Counted from the stretch's first letter, positions 26,918 to 37,726 are shown. The stretch: DNA of 64,000 bases from Mannheimia indoligenes (GCF_036880405.1 NZ_JBAJJM010000005.1:1-64000), one strand, 5' to 3'. The notes: generated from the letters alone by a model not told the origin. Program-made: numbers and translations.

Positions 26918-28683
26918 TAGATTTCTCCCTGATGAACTAATTCATTACGCAATAATTCGGCAAAAAAGCCTGTATGTTCTAATTCACTAAAGCTACCTTT
27001 CTGGATAATCTGCCCTTGTTTCATTACCCAAATTTCATCGCATTGGGTTAAATCTTCCACTCGGTGGGTAATCATCAAGGTCGTTTGCTCTCGGCTTAAA
27101 TGGTGTAATGCTTCCAACACTTGCTGCTCGGAGTCCATATCTAAGCTCGCCGTTGGTTCATCAAGTAGCAATAATTCATATGGGCGTAACAAGGCTCTGG
27201 CAATCGCAATACGTTGGGCTTGTCCACCTGAAATACCGATATTACTATCTTGCACTTGATGTTCCAGCCCTAAACGGGATACAAACTCATCCGCTTTTGA
27301 TAAACGTAGAGCTCTGGCGATTTCGGCTTCTGTAGCCGCTGCGTTACCCAATAAAATATTCTCTTTTAAGCTGCCTCGCATTAATTGTGGATTCTGCCCT
27401 ACCCACGCTAATTTCGACCTCCATTCGGTTAAATTCAGTTCACGCAATTCCGCACCATTAATTTTAACCGATCCTTCATAAGGCAAGAAACCGAGCAACA
27501 TATTCATCAACGAACTCTTACCTGCCCCACTTTGTCCGACTAACGCAATATGTTGATGTGGATTTACTTTGAAATTCAGTGGCTGTGTTAAGGCTTTGCC
27601 TTGAGGCGAGAGAATTACACATTCTTGAGCTTCAATCACAAGCGGTCGATTTTCTATTGATTTTTGCACATTATTCGATTGCGTTTTTACCTCCTCTTTT
27701 AGGAAGGTTTCAATGCTATCTGCCGCACCGATTGCCGCTGCTTTATCGTGATAGTACACACCCAATTCACGCATAGGTTGATAAAATTCAGGGGCTAACA
27801 TTAAGCAGAAAAAGCCAATGAATAAGCTAACGCCTGTGCCGTAATAGCCGAAATCCAGCTCACCTAAAAAGATAAAGCCGAAATAAACCGCCATTACCGC
27901 AATGGATACCGAGGTAAAAAACTCCAACACTGCAGAGGATAAAAATGCCATTTTTAACACGTCCATCGTGCTGGTGCGAAAATCTTCAGTACTTTGGTAA
28001 ATTTGCTCAGTTTGTTTTTCCGCTTGCCCAAATAAACGAATGGTTTCCAAGCCTTTCAATTTATCTAAAAATTGACCACTTATACGAGAAAGAATACCGA
28101 TGTTGCGTTGATTTGCCTCAACGGCTTTCATACCTGCCAAAATCATAAATAGCGGTAATAACGGCATAGTGGCAAACAGAATTACACCAGCCGCCCAGTT
28201 GATTGGGAAGACAAAACAGAGGATCACAAGCGGTATAATTAACGATAAAAATTGCTGTGGTAAATAACGAGCATAGAAATTGTGTAAATTTTCTACTTGT
28301 TCCAACATTAAGGTAGCCCAACTACCTGCCGGTTTTTGTTGTAGGCTCATTGGTCCAACCGCTTCCATCTTCGTTAAAATTTGCTTGCGAAGATGCAAAC
28401 GTAATGTCTGCCCGGCTTTAAACCCCACACGCTCACGTAGAAAAATTAATAATGCTCTGCCAGCAAAACAGCCGAATAATAAAACAATTTCGCTGATAAA
28501 AATGTTGGGAGACTGTTTTTCTACAATCATTTTTTGTAGCATTGTTGCCAACAGCCACATCTGCCCAATCATAAATAAACTACTGAATATCCCTAACAGT
28601 ACGTTTAAGTGCATATATTTTTTAATGACTTTTTGCTGACTTTTAAGCCATTTCTGCAATTCACGTTGGCGTTGTTTTTCCAT
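26917..28683 (-). CDS. cydD: Cysteine/glutathione ABC exporter subunit CydD
   Basis: 588 residues. Partner of CydC. The membrane domain with an N-terminal cytoplasmic segment is followed by Walker A GQSGAGKSS, signature ISGGQAQR and Walker B LLLDEPTASLD. One-base overlap with cydC makes an operon cydD-cydC. No cydAB or trxB is adjacent. No good ribosome site is visible before the ATG at 28683; an uptake signal lies just upstream. Confidence 0.94.
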   Translation of the reverse strand: MEKQRQRELQKWLKSQQKVIKKYMHLNVLLGIFSSLFMIGQMWLLATMLQKMIVEKQSPNIFISEIVLLFGCFAGRALLIFLRERVGFKAGQTLRLHLRKQILTKMEAVGPMSLQQKPAGSWATLMLEQVENLHNFYARYLPQQFLSLIIPLVILCFVFPINWAAGVILFATMPLLPLFMILAGMKAVEANQRNIGILSRISGQFLDKLKGLETIRLFGQAEKQTEQIYQSTEDFRTSTMDVLKMAFLSSAVLEFFTSVSIAVMAVYFGFIFLGELDFGYYGTGVSLFIGFFCLMLAPEFYQPMRELGVYYHDKAAAIGAADSIETFLKEEVKTQSNNVQKSIENRPLVIEAQECVILSPQGKALTQPLNFKVNPHQHIALVGQSGAGKSSLMNMLLGFLPYEGSVKINGAELRELNLTEWRSKLAWVGQNPQLMRGSLKENILLGNAAATEAEIARALRLSKADEFVSRLGLEHQVQDSNIGISGGQAQRIAIARALLRPYELLLLDEPTASLDMDSEQQVLEALHHLSREQTTLMITHRVEDLTQCDEIWVMKQGQIIQKGSFSELEHTGFFAELLRNELVHQGEI

Positions 28684-28745
28684 AATTTGTAAATTTTTTT
28701 ATTTTTTCGACCGCTTGTAGATAAAGTTGCCATTTTACTATAAAG

Positions 28746-28784
28746 CCAAAAGGTTGTTAATGCTCTGATTAACAACCTTTTGAA
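28746..28784 (-). terminator. tamAB operon terminator
   Basis: Perfect 14-bp arms AAAAGGTTGTTAAT (28748-28761) and ATTAACAACCTTTT (28768-28781), loop GCTCTG, right after the tamB stop and before cydD. Confidence 0.88.
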
Positions 28785-31700
28785 TTAGAACAGTTTATCA
28801 AACTGGAAGCGGTACATTAAATCGACCGCTTGATTTACGTTCGAAACCCATTGCAAATAGAGTCTTGGGGTTAAGTTATATCGCAATGTCAGTTCAGTTA
28901 AAGGAGCAAATACGCCGACACCATATTTCACACGGAAACGAGGCGAGAGACTGGCACTCACTTCTACTTTGGTATTATCCCCAATGCCGGCGGTGCTTAC
29001 GCTGAGATCTTTTAAGCCAAAGGTACTGCCAACATCACCGACTAATTTGCTACTTTTGGATAAACTCATACTGAGCAAGGCAGCCGCTACTGCATTGCTT
29101 GAGCCTGCATCGCCGCTACTTTCAAGTGATCGCCCTGTTAAAATATAGGAAAGGACTTCGTTTTGCGACATTGCCGGATCTGAGAATACTTTCACATTTG
29201 GTGCATCCGCCAAGCCAGTTACCCGTACCCCTGCGGTAATGGTTGGATCTTCCATTGCATCCGGGTTTCTCACCGCTTCAATATCTAAGTATGGCTGTGA
29301 AGGCGAGCCGGCAAAACTGATATTTCCTTTGCGAATCAATAAATCTTGCCCATAAGCCGCAAAACGTCCTTCGTCTAAGCGAACTTGCCCGTAAAGCCCT
29401 AAGCCTTGCTTACCGCGACGCACCGAGAGTAATCCGTTTAAATGACTATTCAAACCGTATGCCTTGAGCTTAACATCATTACCAATGTTAATTTTAATAT
29501 CCGCATTAATTGCCATTCCACCTGCAGTTTGAGTTGGAATAGTGCGTTGATTAAATGGCACTTTGTTTCTTGCAAAGCCGTCCATAATCACTTCATCGCC
29601 ACTTACGCTAACGGCTTGTTCCGGCAATTGTTCTACTTCAATTCTTGCCCACGGTACATCAATATTACCACTTAATGTTAAAAGTGTCGGGGTTGCCACA
29701 ACTTGAATATCGGGGCTGATTTCCACTCTTGCTAAGCTCGGAATATCCACTCTGAAGCGATTTGCTTGAGCATGAACTCTGGTTCTCCAGGCATTAATAT
29801 TTCGCCAATCTGCGTCGCCTTCCAAGCGTAGCTCACTCTCTTTTGTTTGTAACCTACCGTTTAATGTAGAGGTTGCTCCGTGAAAGTTCATCGCTAAATT
29901 ACCATCTGTTACATCAAACGGCATCGTAACAGAACGTGCTTTTAAGCCTGTTAAATTCAAGTTTCCGTGTAGCAACGGTGAGGTTGCTTTACCACTTACC
30001 GTTAAGCGAGCATTAATTCTGCCATCAACAAAATCGCCTCGCTCAAGCAGCGGGTGAATGAGCTTTAAGGTTAATTGGTCAATATTGATATTACCTGATA
30101 AGCTTCTCGCATTAGTTAAATCTTGCATCACAATGTCAGTTGTCAGAGTGCCGTTATTTTCAACTCTTAAATTCGATTTAAGGGCTAAATTGTTATCTGA
30201 CATTTTCAGATTAATTTTTAATGGCGAAACCGTAAGCGGAAAGGTTTTTCCGCCTTCCATTTTCTGCACAAATTTAATGGAATTGGAAGTGAGATCTAAA
30301 TTAACCTGTGGCGGTTTATTTTTAAACCACGCAGCATCACCTTTGGCGTTTACAATACCTGAAATTTGGCTGGTATTATCAAGATAATCTTGCAACACTG
30401 CTAAGTTAAAATTGCGAATATCGAAAGGTACTTTGCCCTCTTGCCCTGCATTAAATGCAGTTGGGAAGCAGAGGTGAATTTTCGGGTTTTGCCAGCAGTG
30501 AGCAGACACATTAGCATTAATCGCTTTATTGTCATATTTCACATTCACTGCTTTATCCGTTTGGAATCTGCCAAACTCGGTAGATTGAATAGCAACTTGG
30601 CTCAACTGTCCTTCCCAAATCTGTTGCAAGCGGTCAAATTTTCCGGAAATTTGCAAATCGCCTCCAACCGGATTACCTTTTGAAGTTAATTTCAAGCTAT
30701 GGTTTGCTTCATTCCCTTTTGCCAATAAGGTAGCACTTTCTACTTTAATGTCATTATAGGCAAATTGGCGTAGCCCTAATTCTACATCGCCTTGAATGGT
30801 CTGCTCAGTGGTAATTTTGCCCTTTGCGGTTAAATGTTGAAGTTTAAATTGCTCATAACTCACATTGGAAACAACCAAATCTAAATCCACATTTGGCTCG
30901 GCAATTTTGCCTGATAATTTCACATTGCCATTCACACTTGCTTTTAAATTTGGCACTAAACCTTGTAAATTCGGGGCTTTGATATCTGCATAAAAATCTG
31001 ATTTTTCGCCTAAAAGCCCCTTCAGATCAATTTTGTTTTCGCCATAAACCAGCGATAAACCCGGCACATCTAAAAGTTGCTGATTATTGGCATTTAAATT
31101 CCCTGTTAATTGTAGATTCTTCTGGTGTAGTGAGCCTTTAATATCAATATTTGAAACATCTGCCTTCCAATCTGAGCCTATGTTACCACGCCCTGCATAA
31201 CCTTGAGTAGAAAGAGAACCTGATAATACCGCTGCCCAATCCGGTACTAAAGCTTTAGTATTAATATTGTTTAGCTTAAGATTAGAATTCCACTCGATCC
31301 CTTCCGTCCAATCAATTAAGCCCGTAAGTTGAGCATTACCTTCTAATGTATTGAGCAATAAATCGTGGATATTAAAATGCGTTAATTCGCCATTGCCTTT
31401 TAAATCAGCGGAACTTGGCGGAATTCCCATACCTTTGGCACTGACTTTTGCTACCAAATTGTAAGCAAGCGGATTACCATTCAGATGAATGTCAATATTC
31501 TCTAAAACCAGCGTATCATCACCTTTTTGCGGTGCAAAAGGATACTTCACTGATTCACTTTTAAGCATCAGATCAAAAGGTGTTTTAGGCGTTGCAAGCT
31601 CAATATGCCCCTCTAAAGCTGCCTTAATAGCTCCATTTGTTTGTAAATTCAGCACGGTTTTATCATACAACTCGCCTGAAAGCATTGCCTTGATATGACT

Positions 31701-32885
31701 AAATGGCAATTTCACTTTAGCCTCTTTTACCTCAATACCTTCTAGCTGCCAATTTAATGGATAATTCTCTTTAAGTGAAAGTGTACCTGTTGCACTGAGA
31801 TCGCCTTGATCGCTCTTAAAATCCAAGCGTTGCAAGGTTACCAGCTGATCTTTCGCTTGGGCTTTAAGCTGTAAAGAATTTACATTGATGAGTGAAATCG
31901 GCTCAACCAAGTTGCCTTTTCCATCTTGTGCTTTTTGAGCAACCGAAACATTGGCAATATCAATCTGTTCAATGGTTAAATCTAACGGTAACGAGAGACG
32001 GATATTTTTATTTAAGATCGGTTGTTCTAACTGAGCTTTAATCGCCGCCCAATCCACTTTATTATGCGGCTGTTGTTCAGCTTCTGCGGTGGTTTTACCT
32101 TGTAATTGATGGAATTCTTCAACTACTTTTTCGCCGGTTTTTTCCACCGCTTCTTGAACAACTCGATCCATCGCTTCTTGTGCATTAGCCGGGTTTCTGG
32201 TTACTGTAACTTTTGCATTTTCTGCGTCAGAATCGACCGCTTGTGTATCTAGTGCTTCCCCCACTTTTAAAGCTAATAGCAACTTTAAGTCATCTAAGGT
32301 GGTAGGCTTGATAATAACCTCACGCCCTTTGCCGGAAATTGAGGTATTGAAGTGATTAAGATGAATATCCATATCATCAACGCTGACATCAATATTCTCT
32401 AGGGTGATATTTTTCGCTGAAATACCGAGCGGTAAATTTAGCTCAGTGAAAGGCGTGTTGTCTTCTTTTTCTTGAGAAGGCGGAAGTTGAGTGGTATCAA
32501 TAACAACTTTGGTATCCTGCACGTTAAAATTGTTTAGACAAACTTCATATTTAATTAAGCAATTAAAATCAATGTGTAAGTCTGCTTGACCTATTTGTAC
32601 ATTAACGCCATCAGTAATAAATTGAGTATCAGAAAGTTGCAAACCGTCTTGTATGCTACCTTCAACTTTTCCGATCTGCAACGGTTCAACGAATTGATCA
32701 ACCCACTGAACAGTTTTACGCTGCCCAAAGCCTGTGCATAAAAATAAAATAAGAGCCAAGAGCAGAATTAAAAAAATATAAATACTCCATTTCAAGAAAC
32801 GCCATTTTGAGCTAGGTTTCTTTTTAGGCATTTCTTGTTGTGCTTGCATTTCTTGGCTATCTATTATTTGTTGTTCATTCATCAT
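28785..32885 (-). CDS. tamB: Translocation and assembly module TamB
   Basis: 1366 residues. A large AsmA/TamB-family protein anchored by one N-terminal membrane segment (about 30-52), spanning the periplasm as a beta-taco groove, and ending in the DUF490 domain (segments such as GVRVTGLADAPNVKVFSDPAMSQNEVLSYILTG and a final beta-strand ending in F). With TamA it helps insert outer-membrane proteins and moves phospholipid to the outer membrane. A Lys/Glu/Gln-rich insert near residues 215-275 is variable. Directly downstream of tamA, 65 bases apart. Confidence 0.94.
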   Translation of the reverse strand: MMNEQQIIDSQEMQAQQEMPKKKPSSKWRFLKWSIYIFLILLLALILFLCTGFGQRKTVQWVDQFVEPLQIGKVEGSIQDGLQLSDTQFITDGVNVQIGQADLHIDFNCLIKYEVCLNNFNVQDTKVVIDTTQLPPSQEKEDNTPFTELNLPLGISAKNITLENIDVSVDDMDIHLNHFNTSISGKGREVIIKPTTLDDLKLLLALKVGEALDTQAVDSDAENAKVTVTRNPANAQEAMDRVVQEAVEKTGEKVVEEFHQLQGKTTAEAEQQPHNKVDWAAIKAQLEQPILNKNIRLSLPLDLTIEQIDIANVSVAQKAQDGKGNLVEPISLINVNSLQLKAQAKDQLVTLQRLDFKSDQGDLSATGTLSLKENYPLNWQLEGIEVKEAKVKLPFSHIKAMLSGELYDKTVLNLQTNGAIKAALEGHIELATPKTPFDLMLKSESVKYPFAPQKGDDTLVLENIDIHLNGNPLAYNLVAKVSAKGMGIPPSSADLKGNGELTHFNIHDLLLNTLEGNAQLTGLIDWTEGIEWNSNLKLNNINTKALVPDWAAVLSGSLSTQGYAGRGNIGSDWKADVSNIDIKGSLHQKNLQLTGNLNANNQQLLDVPGLSLVYGENKIDLKGLLGEKSDFYADIKAPNLQGLVPNLKASVNGNVKLSGKIAEPNVDLDLVVSNVSYEQFKLQHLTAKGKITTEQTIQGDVELGLRQFAYNDIKVESATLLAKGNEANHSLKLTSKGNPVGGDLQISGKFDRLQQIWEGQLSQVAIQSTEFGRFQTDKAVNVKYDNKAINANVSAHCWQNPKIHLCFPTAFNAGQEGKVPFDIRNFNLAVLQDYLDNTSQISGIVNAKGDAAWFKNKPPQVNLDLTSNSIKFVQKMEGGKTFPLTVSPLKINLKMSDNNLALKSNLRVENNGTLTTDIVMQDLTNARSLSGNINIDQLTLKLIHPLLERGDFVDGRINARLTVSGKATSPLLHGNLNLTGLKARSVTMPFDVTDGNLAMNFHGATSTLNGRLQTKESELRLEGDADWRNINAWRTRVHAQANRFRVDIPSLARVEISPDIQVVATPTLLTLSGNIDVPWARIEVEQLPEQAVSVSGDEVIMDGFARNKVPFNQRTIPTQTAGGMAINADIKINIGNDVKLKAYGLNSHLNGLLSVRRGKQGLGLYGQVRLDEGRFAAYGQDLLIRKGNISFAGSPSQPYLDIEAVRNPDAMEDPTITAGVRVTGLADAPNVKVFSDPAMSQNEVLSYILTGRSLESSGDAGSSNAVAAALLSMSLSKSSKLVGDVGSTFGLKDLSVSTAGIGDNTKVEVSASLSPRFRVKYGVGVFAPLTELTLRYNLTPRLYLQWVSNVNQAVDLMYRFQFDKLF

Positions 32886-32950
32886 TTTGAATACTTACTG
32901 AGTAATAAAATCATCATTGGTAAAATTTTAGTAAAATCGCACCGCTTGTA

Positions 32951-34801
32951 TTAAATATCCGAGCCTAAGCCAACATAAATTTGGAAACCGCGTTTATTAT
33001 CAGGCGATTTTACAGGCATACCCACATCAAATTTAATTGCTCCTATAGGTGAAGCCCAGCGAACACCTAAACCTGTCCCCTGATGCAACTGTTTTGTCTC
33101 AAATTTATTCGCTGCTAAGCCCACATCATAAAACACCGCTCCCCACCAGTTTGGGTAAACTTGGTATTGGTATTCAAACGTACCTGTAGCTAAATGTGAA
33201 CCGCCTACACGTTTCCCATTTGCCGGATCTCTCGGTGAAATATCTTTATAACCAAAACCACGCACACTCATATCGCCCCCCGCAAAAAAGCGTAAGGCAG
33301 GCGGAATACGTTCAAATTGGTTTGCTTTCAAATAGCCTAACTCCGCCCTTAAGTAGAAGCGATGATTATCTGCATAAGTTCTCACAAACGACGTAGAAGC
33401 TTTATAGCTATAAAAATTCACATCTGAGCCAAATATTTTGTTTCCCCAATTTACGGTAAGTTTTTGGCTATCTCCCCATAATGGATAAGGCTTGCCATCA
33501 GTACGAGTACGGTTTAATGAGGCAGTTGGGTATACGAGCAAAGTTTTAAAACGATCGTTGGCTTGCGTAAAAGAATCATAACGGACTTTTACCCCTGCAG
33601 AGAACGACCAACCTGTGGTATGTGTCCAATAACGCTGTAAACCTAAAGTCGCTGCCGTTGATTTAGTATCCTTCTGATCTTCATTTTCAACCGTACCCGA
33701 TATCTGATAGTAGTAATGAAGCGGATCTTCTTTTAGCGGAATATTGTAACCAAATTCAAATCTCTGCTCAGGGGCGGAAATATAAGTTCGAGTATCGATA
33801 CTATGCCCTCTTTTATTTCGCCACGGTTTTTTCCAGTTAAATTGTAAACGAGGTCCTACTTCCGTTTCATAACCGATACCAATTTCAAGCTCATTTTTCT
33901 TTTTCGGTTGGAGTAGCACGTTTAAATCTACCGTCTTATCTTGTTCATTGAGATGTGGCTCAACCATTACCGATGAAAACCAGTTACTGGATAAATAATC
34001 TTGGGTTAAGTTGGAAAGATCATTGGCAAAATAATGATCACCCGAATTAATTTTCAGAATATTGCGTAAATATTCCTCTTTAATTTGGCTGTCTACAAAA
34101 TTAATTTGTCCGTAGCGATAGCGAATGCCACTATCATAGCCTAAACGCCAATCAGCTTTATGATCGGTTGGGTAAACTTCTAAACGGTGATAAAGCCAAT
34201 GCCCGTCAAAATAACCTTTGCTGAATGCATTGCTTTCAATATCGCTCTTAAAGTTTTCATAGGTTTTATGATTTAAACGAGAACCTTGCTTCGGGGCTTT
34301 TTTAGTGATAGCTACAAAATCTTCATCATTTTTTGCCTCGCCTTGTAGCACAATATCGGTCTCATCAATTTTGACGGTTTCTTTATCCAGCTCAACATTC
34401 AGCACCAATAAAGGCTTTTTACCACTGTTAGGCAGTTGCACAAATTGATATTTGCTATTGTAATAACCCAACGCACGCAGAGCTTTATCCACCGTTGTTT
34501 GGACTAAATATTGATGGCGTTCTGAACCATCCGCATATTCATCGGCAATTTGATTTAAATACAAATCGACATTTTTCTTTGCTTCTTTATCGTGAATACC
34601 TTTAACGTCTAAATCCACTAAAGCTTCCACTTTTTCTTCATCATTTGGCTCATCTGTGAGTGTATCTTCCAATTCACCAATTCTTTCTTGATCAACATCG
34701 GTAATTCTATCTTGTTGATTGTTCTGTTCCTGATTTGCTTTAGCCATTGAAGCAAAAGCAATTAAACAGCAGAATGTTAAAAAATGCAGTTTTGTATTCA
34801 T
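32951..34801 (-). CDS. tamA: Outer-membrane assembly protein TamA
   Basis: 616 residues, slightly longer than the E. coli protein (577) because of an acidic Gln/Asp/Glu-rich stretch after the signal peptide (about 23-65). Signal peptide 1-22, then POTRA domains (about 70-280) and an Omp85 16-stranded barrel ending in GFQIYVGLGSDI; the lid-lock motif VRGFGYKDISPRD (about 515) is present. It is the outer-membrane half of the TamAB module. First gene of the pair; yibQ lies just upstream, 12 bases away. Confidence 0.94.
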   Translation of the reverse strand: MNTKLHFLTFCCLIAFASMAKANQEQNNQQDRITDVDQERIGELEDTLTDEPNDEEKVEALVDLDVKGIHDKEAKKNVDLYLNQIADEYADGSERHQYLVQTTVDKALRALGYYNSKYQFVQLPNSGKKPLLVLNVELDKETVKIDETDIVLQGEAKNDEDFVAITKKAPKQGSRLNHKTYENFKSDIESNAFSKGYFDGHWLYHRLEVYPTDHKADWRLGYDSGIRYRYGQINFVDSQIKEEYLRNILKINSGDHYFANDLSNLTQDYLSSNWFSSVMVEPHLNEQDKTVDLNVLLQPKKKNELEIGIGYETEVGPRLQFNWKKPWRNKRGHSIDTRTYISAPEQRFEFGYNIPLKEDPLHYYYQISGTVENEDQKDTKSTAATLGLQRYWTHTTGWSFSAGVKVRYDSFTQANDRFKTLLVYPTASLNRTRTDGKPYPLWGDSQKLTVNWGNKIFGSDVNFYSYKASTSFVRTYADNHRFYLRAELGYLKANQFERIPPALRFFAGGDMSVRGFGYKDISPRDPANGKRVGGSHLATGTFEYQYQVYPNWWGAVFYDVGLAANKFETKQLHQGTGLGVRWASPIGAIKFDVGMPVKSPDNKRGFQIYVGLGSDI

Positions 34802-34813
34802 TGATAACCTTTA

Positions 34814-35674
34814 TTATTTTGGAATACCGCGTAACAGCGGCACACTTTCATAAGGTGGCACAGACGTTAATGCGGGTTCTTGCTCAAATAGTATAATGAA
34901 CGGTTTTTCCGGTACCACTTTTTCATTTCGCCACAATGCCCCAACCCCGATTAATTCAATATCTTTCGGTAATTGAGCTAAATGTTGTTTAAGTACACTA
35001 ATCGTATTCTTACGAGGGTGTCCAATGACAACGGCTACGCCGTTTTTGCGAGCGTACTGAACGGCTTGCGAGAATTGTTTCTGCACATCAGAAAGCAGAT
35101 CGCTATCGTCTAAAAAAACATCTCGCTCTAATGCATTTACCCCAAATTGGCGAGCAGTGTTAGCCGCAACACTACTACCAATAGTTTTACTATCTAAAAA
35201 GAAGAGTGAATGCTCTTTCAACACTTTCATTAAATGTTGCATTGTGGCTGGATCTGAGGTTGCCCCACTACCCATATGGTTATTTAAACCAATCGCATAA
35301 GGTACTTGACTACGTGAATGCTCAATAAGTTTCCGAATTTTTTCTTCGCTATCACCAATTTTAACGCTATTTGCTTCAATCAATTGTTTGGATTTCGGCT
35401 GCATTGGTAAATGAATTAAAATATCACGCTTTTGAGCATAAGCCTCTTTCGCCCTTTCTGCCGCATAAGGGGCATCAGGAATAATTGCCACGCTCACTTC
35501 TTTAGGTAGAGACAAAATTTCCCGATCTTCTTTTACTCGATAACCGACATCATCAATCACAATGGCAATTTGGGCGGCTTGCGTAAGCGGTGAAAAAAAC
35601 ATAAAAATTTGCAAAATCAGCACAATTTGCAAAAAAATCGTAAAATTTAACCGCTTGTAAATCTGCTTTAGCAT
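34814..35674 (-). CDS. yibQ: YibQ-like divergent polysaccharide deacetylase family protein
   Basis: 286 residues with an N-terminal signal segment (about 11-33). The domain has a deacetylase-like beta-alpha fold with IAIVIDDVGYR, ILIHLPMQP, GLNNHMGSG and FLDSKTIGSSV, matching the YibQ/DUF610 family, which is routinely encoded after envC. Its start abuts the envC stop without a gap. Role is unproven; a link to peptidoglycan processing is inferred from the partner. Its codons 6-10 (YKRLN) are an uptake signal. Confidence 0.88.
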   Translation of the reverse strand: MLKQIYKRLNFTIFLQIVLILQIFMFFSPLTQAAQIAIVIDDVGYRVKEDREILSLPKEVSVAIIPDAPYAAERAKEAYAQKRDILIHLPMQPKSKQLIEANSVKIGDSEEKIRKLIEHSRSQVPYAIGLNNHMGSGATSDPATMQHLMKVLKEHSLFFLDSKTIGSSVAANTARQFGVNALERDVFLDDSDLLSDVQKQFSQAVQYARKNGVAVVIGHPRKNTISVLKQHLAQLPKDIELIGVGALWRNEKVVPEKPFIILFEQEPALTSVPPYESVPLLRGIPK

Positions 35675-36823
35675 CTATTTCACCAAATTTAATGGATTGA
35701 CAGGTGTGCCTTTTCGAGTTACACCAAAATAGAGTGCCGGACGAGTCTGTCCACCGGTATTCCCGACTTTGGCAATCACTTGCCCGCCTTGCACTCGGTT
35801 ACCTTTGCTCACAGAAACAGACTGATTGTAGCCGTACAGTGAAATATCACCATTGCCGTGATCAATTGCTACCATATTGCCATAGCCGGCAAGCCATTGT
35901 GCCATAATGACTCTGCCGCTTGCCATTGCTTTTACCGACGTACCTGCTGCTGCTCCAATTACCACACCGTGCCAATTATTGCCGAATTTGGTGATGATAT
36001 TGCCCGAAACAGGCATCGTATATTTGCCTGCTTTAATTTGTGCACTACTCACGTTATCTGAACTTTTAGATGATTTTGCCTGTTGTTGCTCACGCTTTTG
36101 AGCTTGTTCAGACTCTTTTTGAGCTTTATCCAATTGTTGTTTTAACGCTTGTTCATTACTGCGTAAATTCTCCAAACGACTTTGGTCTTGCTCAAGCGTT
36201 TTATCAATAGAACGCAAGGTGCTCTCACGCTGGATTTGAACTTTCTTTAAATCTTTTTCTTGTTTTTTATGTTCGTTTAATTGCGATTGATGATCTTTAA
36301 GCTGAGCTTTCAACTCATCCCGTCTGATTTTCAAATCTGCTTGGGTCTTACGAATTTCGACAATCGAATCAATACGGATATTATTCATATGCCCATAATA
36401 AGTCGCCATTCTTTCTGCATTTTTTGCATCTTCCGACAAAAGACGCTCTAGCACAGACGGATTCACACCCGAACGGTAGGCAGAATCTAGCTGTTCTTTT
36501 AACTTCTCTTTTTGTTGTTTTTCTTGTTTTTCAAGACGAGTGATCTCGAGCTCGGTAGCTTTAATGGTTTGACGAATTTCACCTAACGACATTTCGGTTT
36601 TTTGCAATCTATCCAACACTTTTCCCATTTCAATTTCTTGAGTTTTTAAAGTGGATTGCAATGCTATGCGTTTTTGTTTCTGCTCGTTGATTTTAGAGGT
36701 TTGCTGCTGAATCTTCTGCTGAATCTGATTTAAGTTATTCGCCCACGACGAAGGCACGGAAAAGCTTAACGCCCCACCTAAAATTAAAACCCAATAATAA
36801 AAATTTCGTTGTTTCACAAGCAT
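35675..36823 (-). CDS. envC: Murein hydrolase activator EnvC
   Basis: 382 residues. Signal peptide to about 28, a long coiled coil (about 30-250), then a degenerate M23/LytM domain (about 275-382). The zinc-binding pattern of active M23 enzymes is lost: HGVVIGAAAG in place of HxGxD, LYGYN in place of LYGHN, and ALYFGV in place of HLHFE. This is what is expected of EnvC, which activates amidases AmiA/AmiB at the septum rather than cutting itself. It forms an operon with yibQ and probably tamAB downstream. Confidence 0.93.
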   Translation of the reverse strand: MLVKQRNFYYWVLILGGALSFSVPSSWANNLNQIQQKIQQQTSKINEQKQKRIALQSTLKTQEIEMGKVLDRLQKTEMSLGEIRQTIKATELEITRLEKQEKQQKEKLKEQLDSAYRSGVNPSVLERLLSEDAKNAERMATYYGHMNNIRIDSIVEIRKTQADLKIRRDELKAQLKDHQSQLNEHKKQEKDLKKVQIQRESTLRSIDKTLEQDQSRLENLRSNEQALKQQLDKAQKESEQAQKREQQQAKSSKSSDNVSSAQIKAGKYTMPVSGNIITKFGNNWHGVVIGAAAGTSVKAMASGRVIMAQWLAGYGNMVAIDHGNGDISLYGYNQSVSVSKGNRVQGGQVIAKVGNTGGQTRPALYFGVTRKGTPVNPLNLVK

Positions 36824-36986
36824 ACCTTATCTACAAAAACATCATTAAGCCTATATTCTAATCGGTTATTTGCTCAAGATCAGCTTTTTAGTGAAAGAAT
36901 TTAACTATCTATTTAAAAACGGCAAGAATTTTGCTATAAATACCGCAGTTTCAAATCCATTATTTAACTCAAAACAAGGAGTCATT

Positions 36987-37670
36987 ATGAAATTAGTCTT
37001 TATCCGTCACGGTTTTAGTGAATGGAATGCTAAAAATTTATTTACAGGCTGGCGTGATGTGAATTTAACAGAACGCGGCATTGAAGAAGCAAAATCTGCA
37101 GGTCAAAAATTAAAAGCTGCCGGCTTTGAATTTGACATCGCGTTCACGTCTGTTTTAACCCGTGCAATCAAAACCTGTAACATCGTGTTAGAAGAATCTA
37201 ACCAATTATGGGTTCCACAAATCAAAAACTGGCGTTTAAACGAACGTCATTACGGTGCATTACAAGGTTTAGATAAAAAAGAAACTGCGGAAAAATACGG
37301 TGATGAGCAAGTTCATATCTGGCGTCGTTCTTACGATATTTCTCCTCCGGATTTAGACCCACAAGATCCAAATTCTGCTCATAACGACCGCCGTTATGCA
37401 AACTTACCGAAAGATTTAATTCCAAACGCAGAAAACCTAAAAATTACCCTTGAGCGTGTATTACCATTCTGGGAAGACCAAATTGCTCCGGCGTTAATTT
37501 CAGGTAAAACCGTATTAGTTACTGCACACGGAAACTCTCTTCGTGCGTTAGCGAAACATATCGAAGGCATTTCTGATGCAGACATTATGGATTTAGAAAT
37601 CCCAACCGGTCAGCCGTTAGTGTACGAATTAGACGACAACTTAAAAGTGATCAGCAAACGTTACTTATAA
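36987..37670 (+). CDS. gpmA: 2,3-bisphosphoglycerate-dependent phosphoglycerate mutase
   Basis: 227 residues from the ATG at 36987, which has AAGGAG upstream; the frame back to 36870 is not needed. It interconverts 3- and 2-phosphoglycerate. The phospho-His is in LVFIRHGFSEWN (His8), with Arg in LTERG, Glu in LNERHYGALQG and the second His in VTAHGNSLRA. Codon use looks optimised (many GTT/CGT, AAA/GAA codons), as for a highly expressed glycolytic enzyme. Confidence 0.97.
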   Translation: MKLVFIRHGFSEWNAKNLFTGWRDVNLTERGIEEAKSAGQKLKAAGFEFDIAFTSVLTRAIKTCNIVLEESNQLWVPQIKNWRLNERHYGALQGLDKKETAEKYGDEQVHIWRRSYDISPPDLDPQDPNSAHNDRRYANLPKDLIPNAENLKITLERVLPFWEDQIAPALISGKTVLVTAHGNSLRALAKHIEGISDADIMDLEIPTGQPLVYELDDNLKVISKRYL

Positions 37671-37687
37671 TTTGTAAAGTTTTGATG

Positions 37688-37726
37688 AAAAATAACCGCT
37701 TGTAGTGATGCAAGCGGTTATTTTTT
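37688..37726. terminator. Uptake-signal hairpin between gpmA and frr
   Basis: 13-bp arms AAATAACCGCTTG (37690-37702) and CAAGCGGTTATTT (37711-37723), loop of 8, between convergent genes. The T run follows on both strands. Confidence 0.88.

Noticed and set aside
30058..30387. Plus-strand frames inside tamB
   Set aside because: Opposite a long well-supported gene and with no start context.
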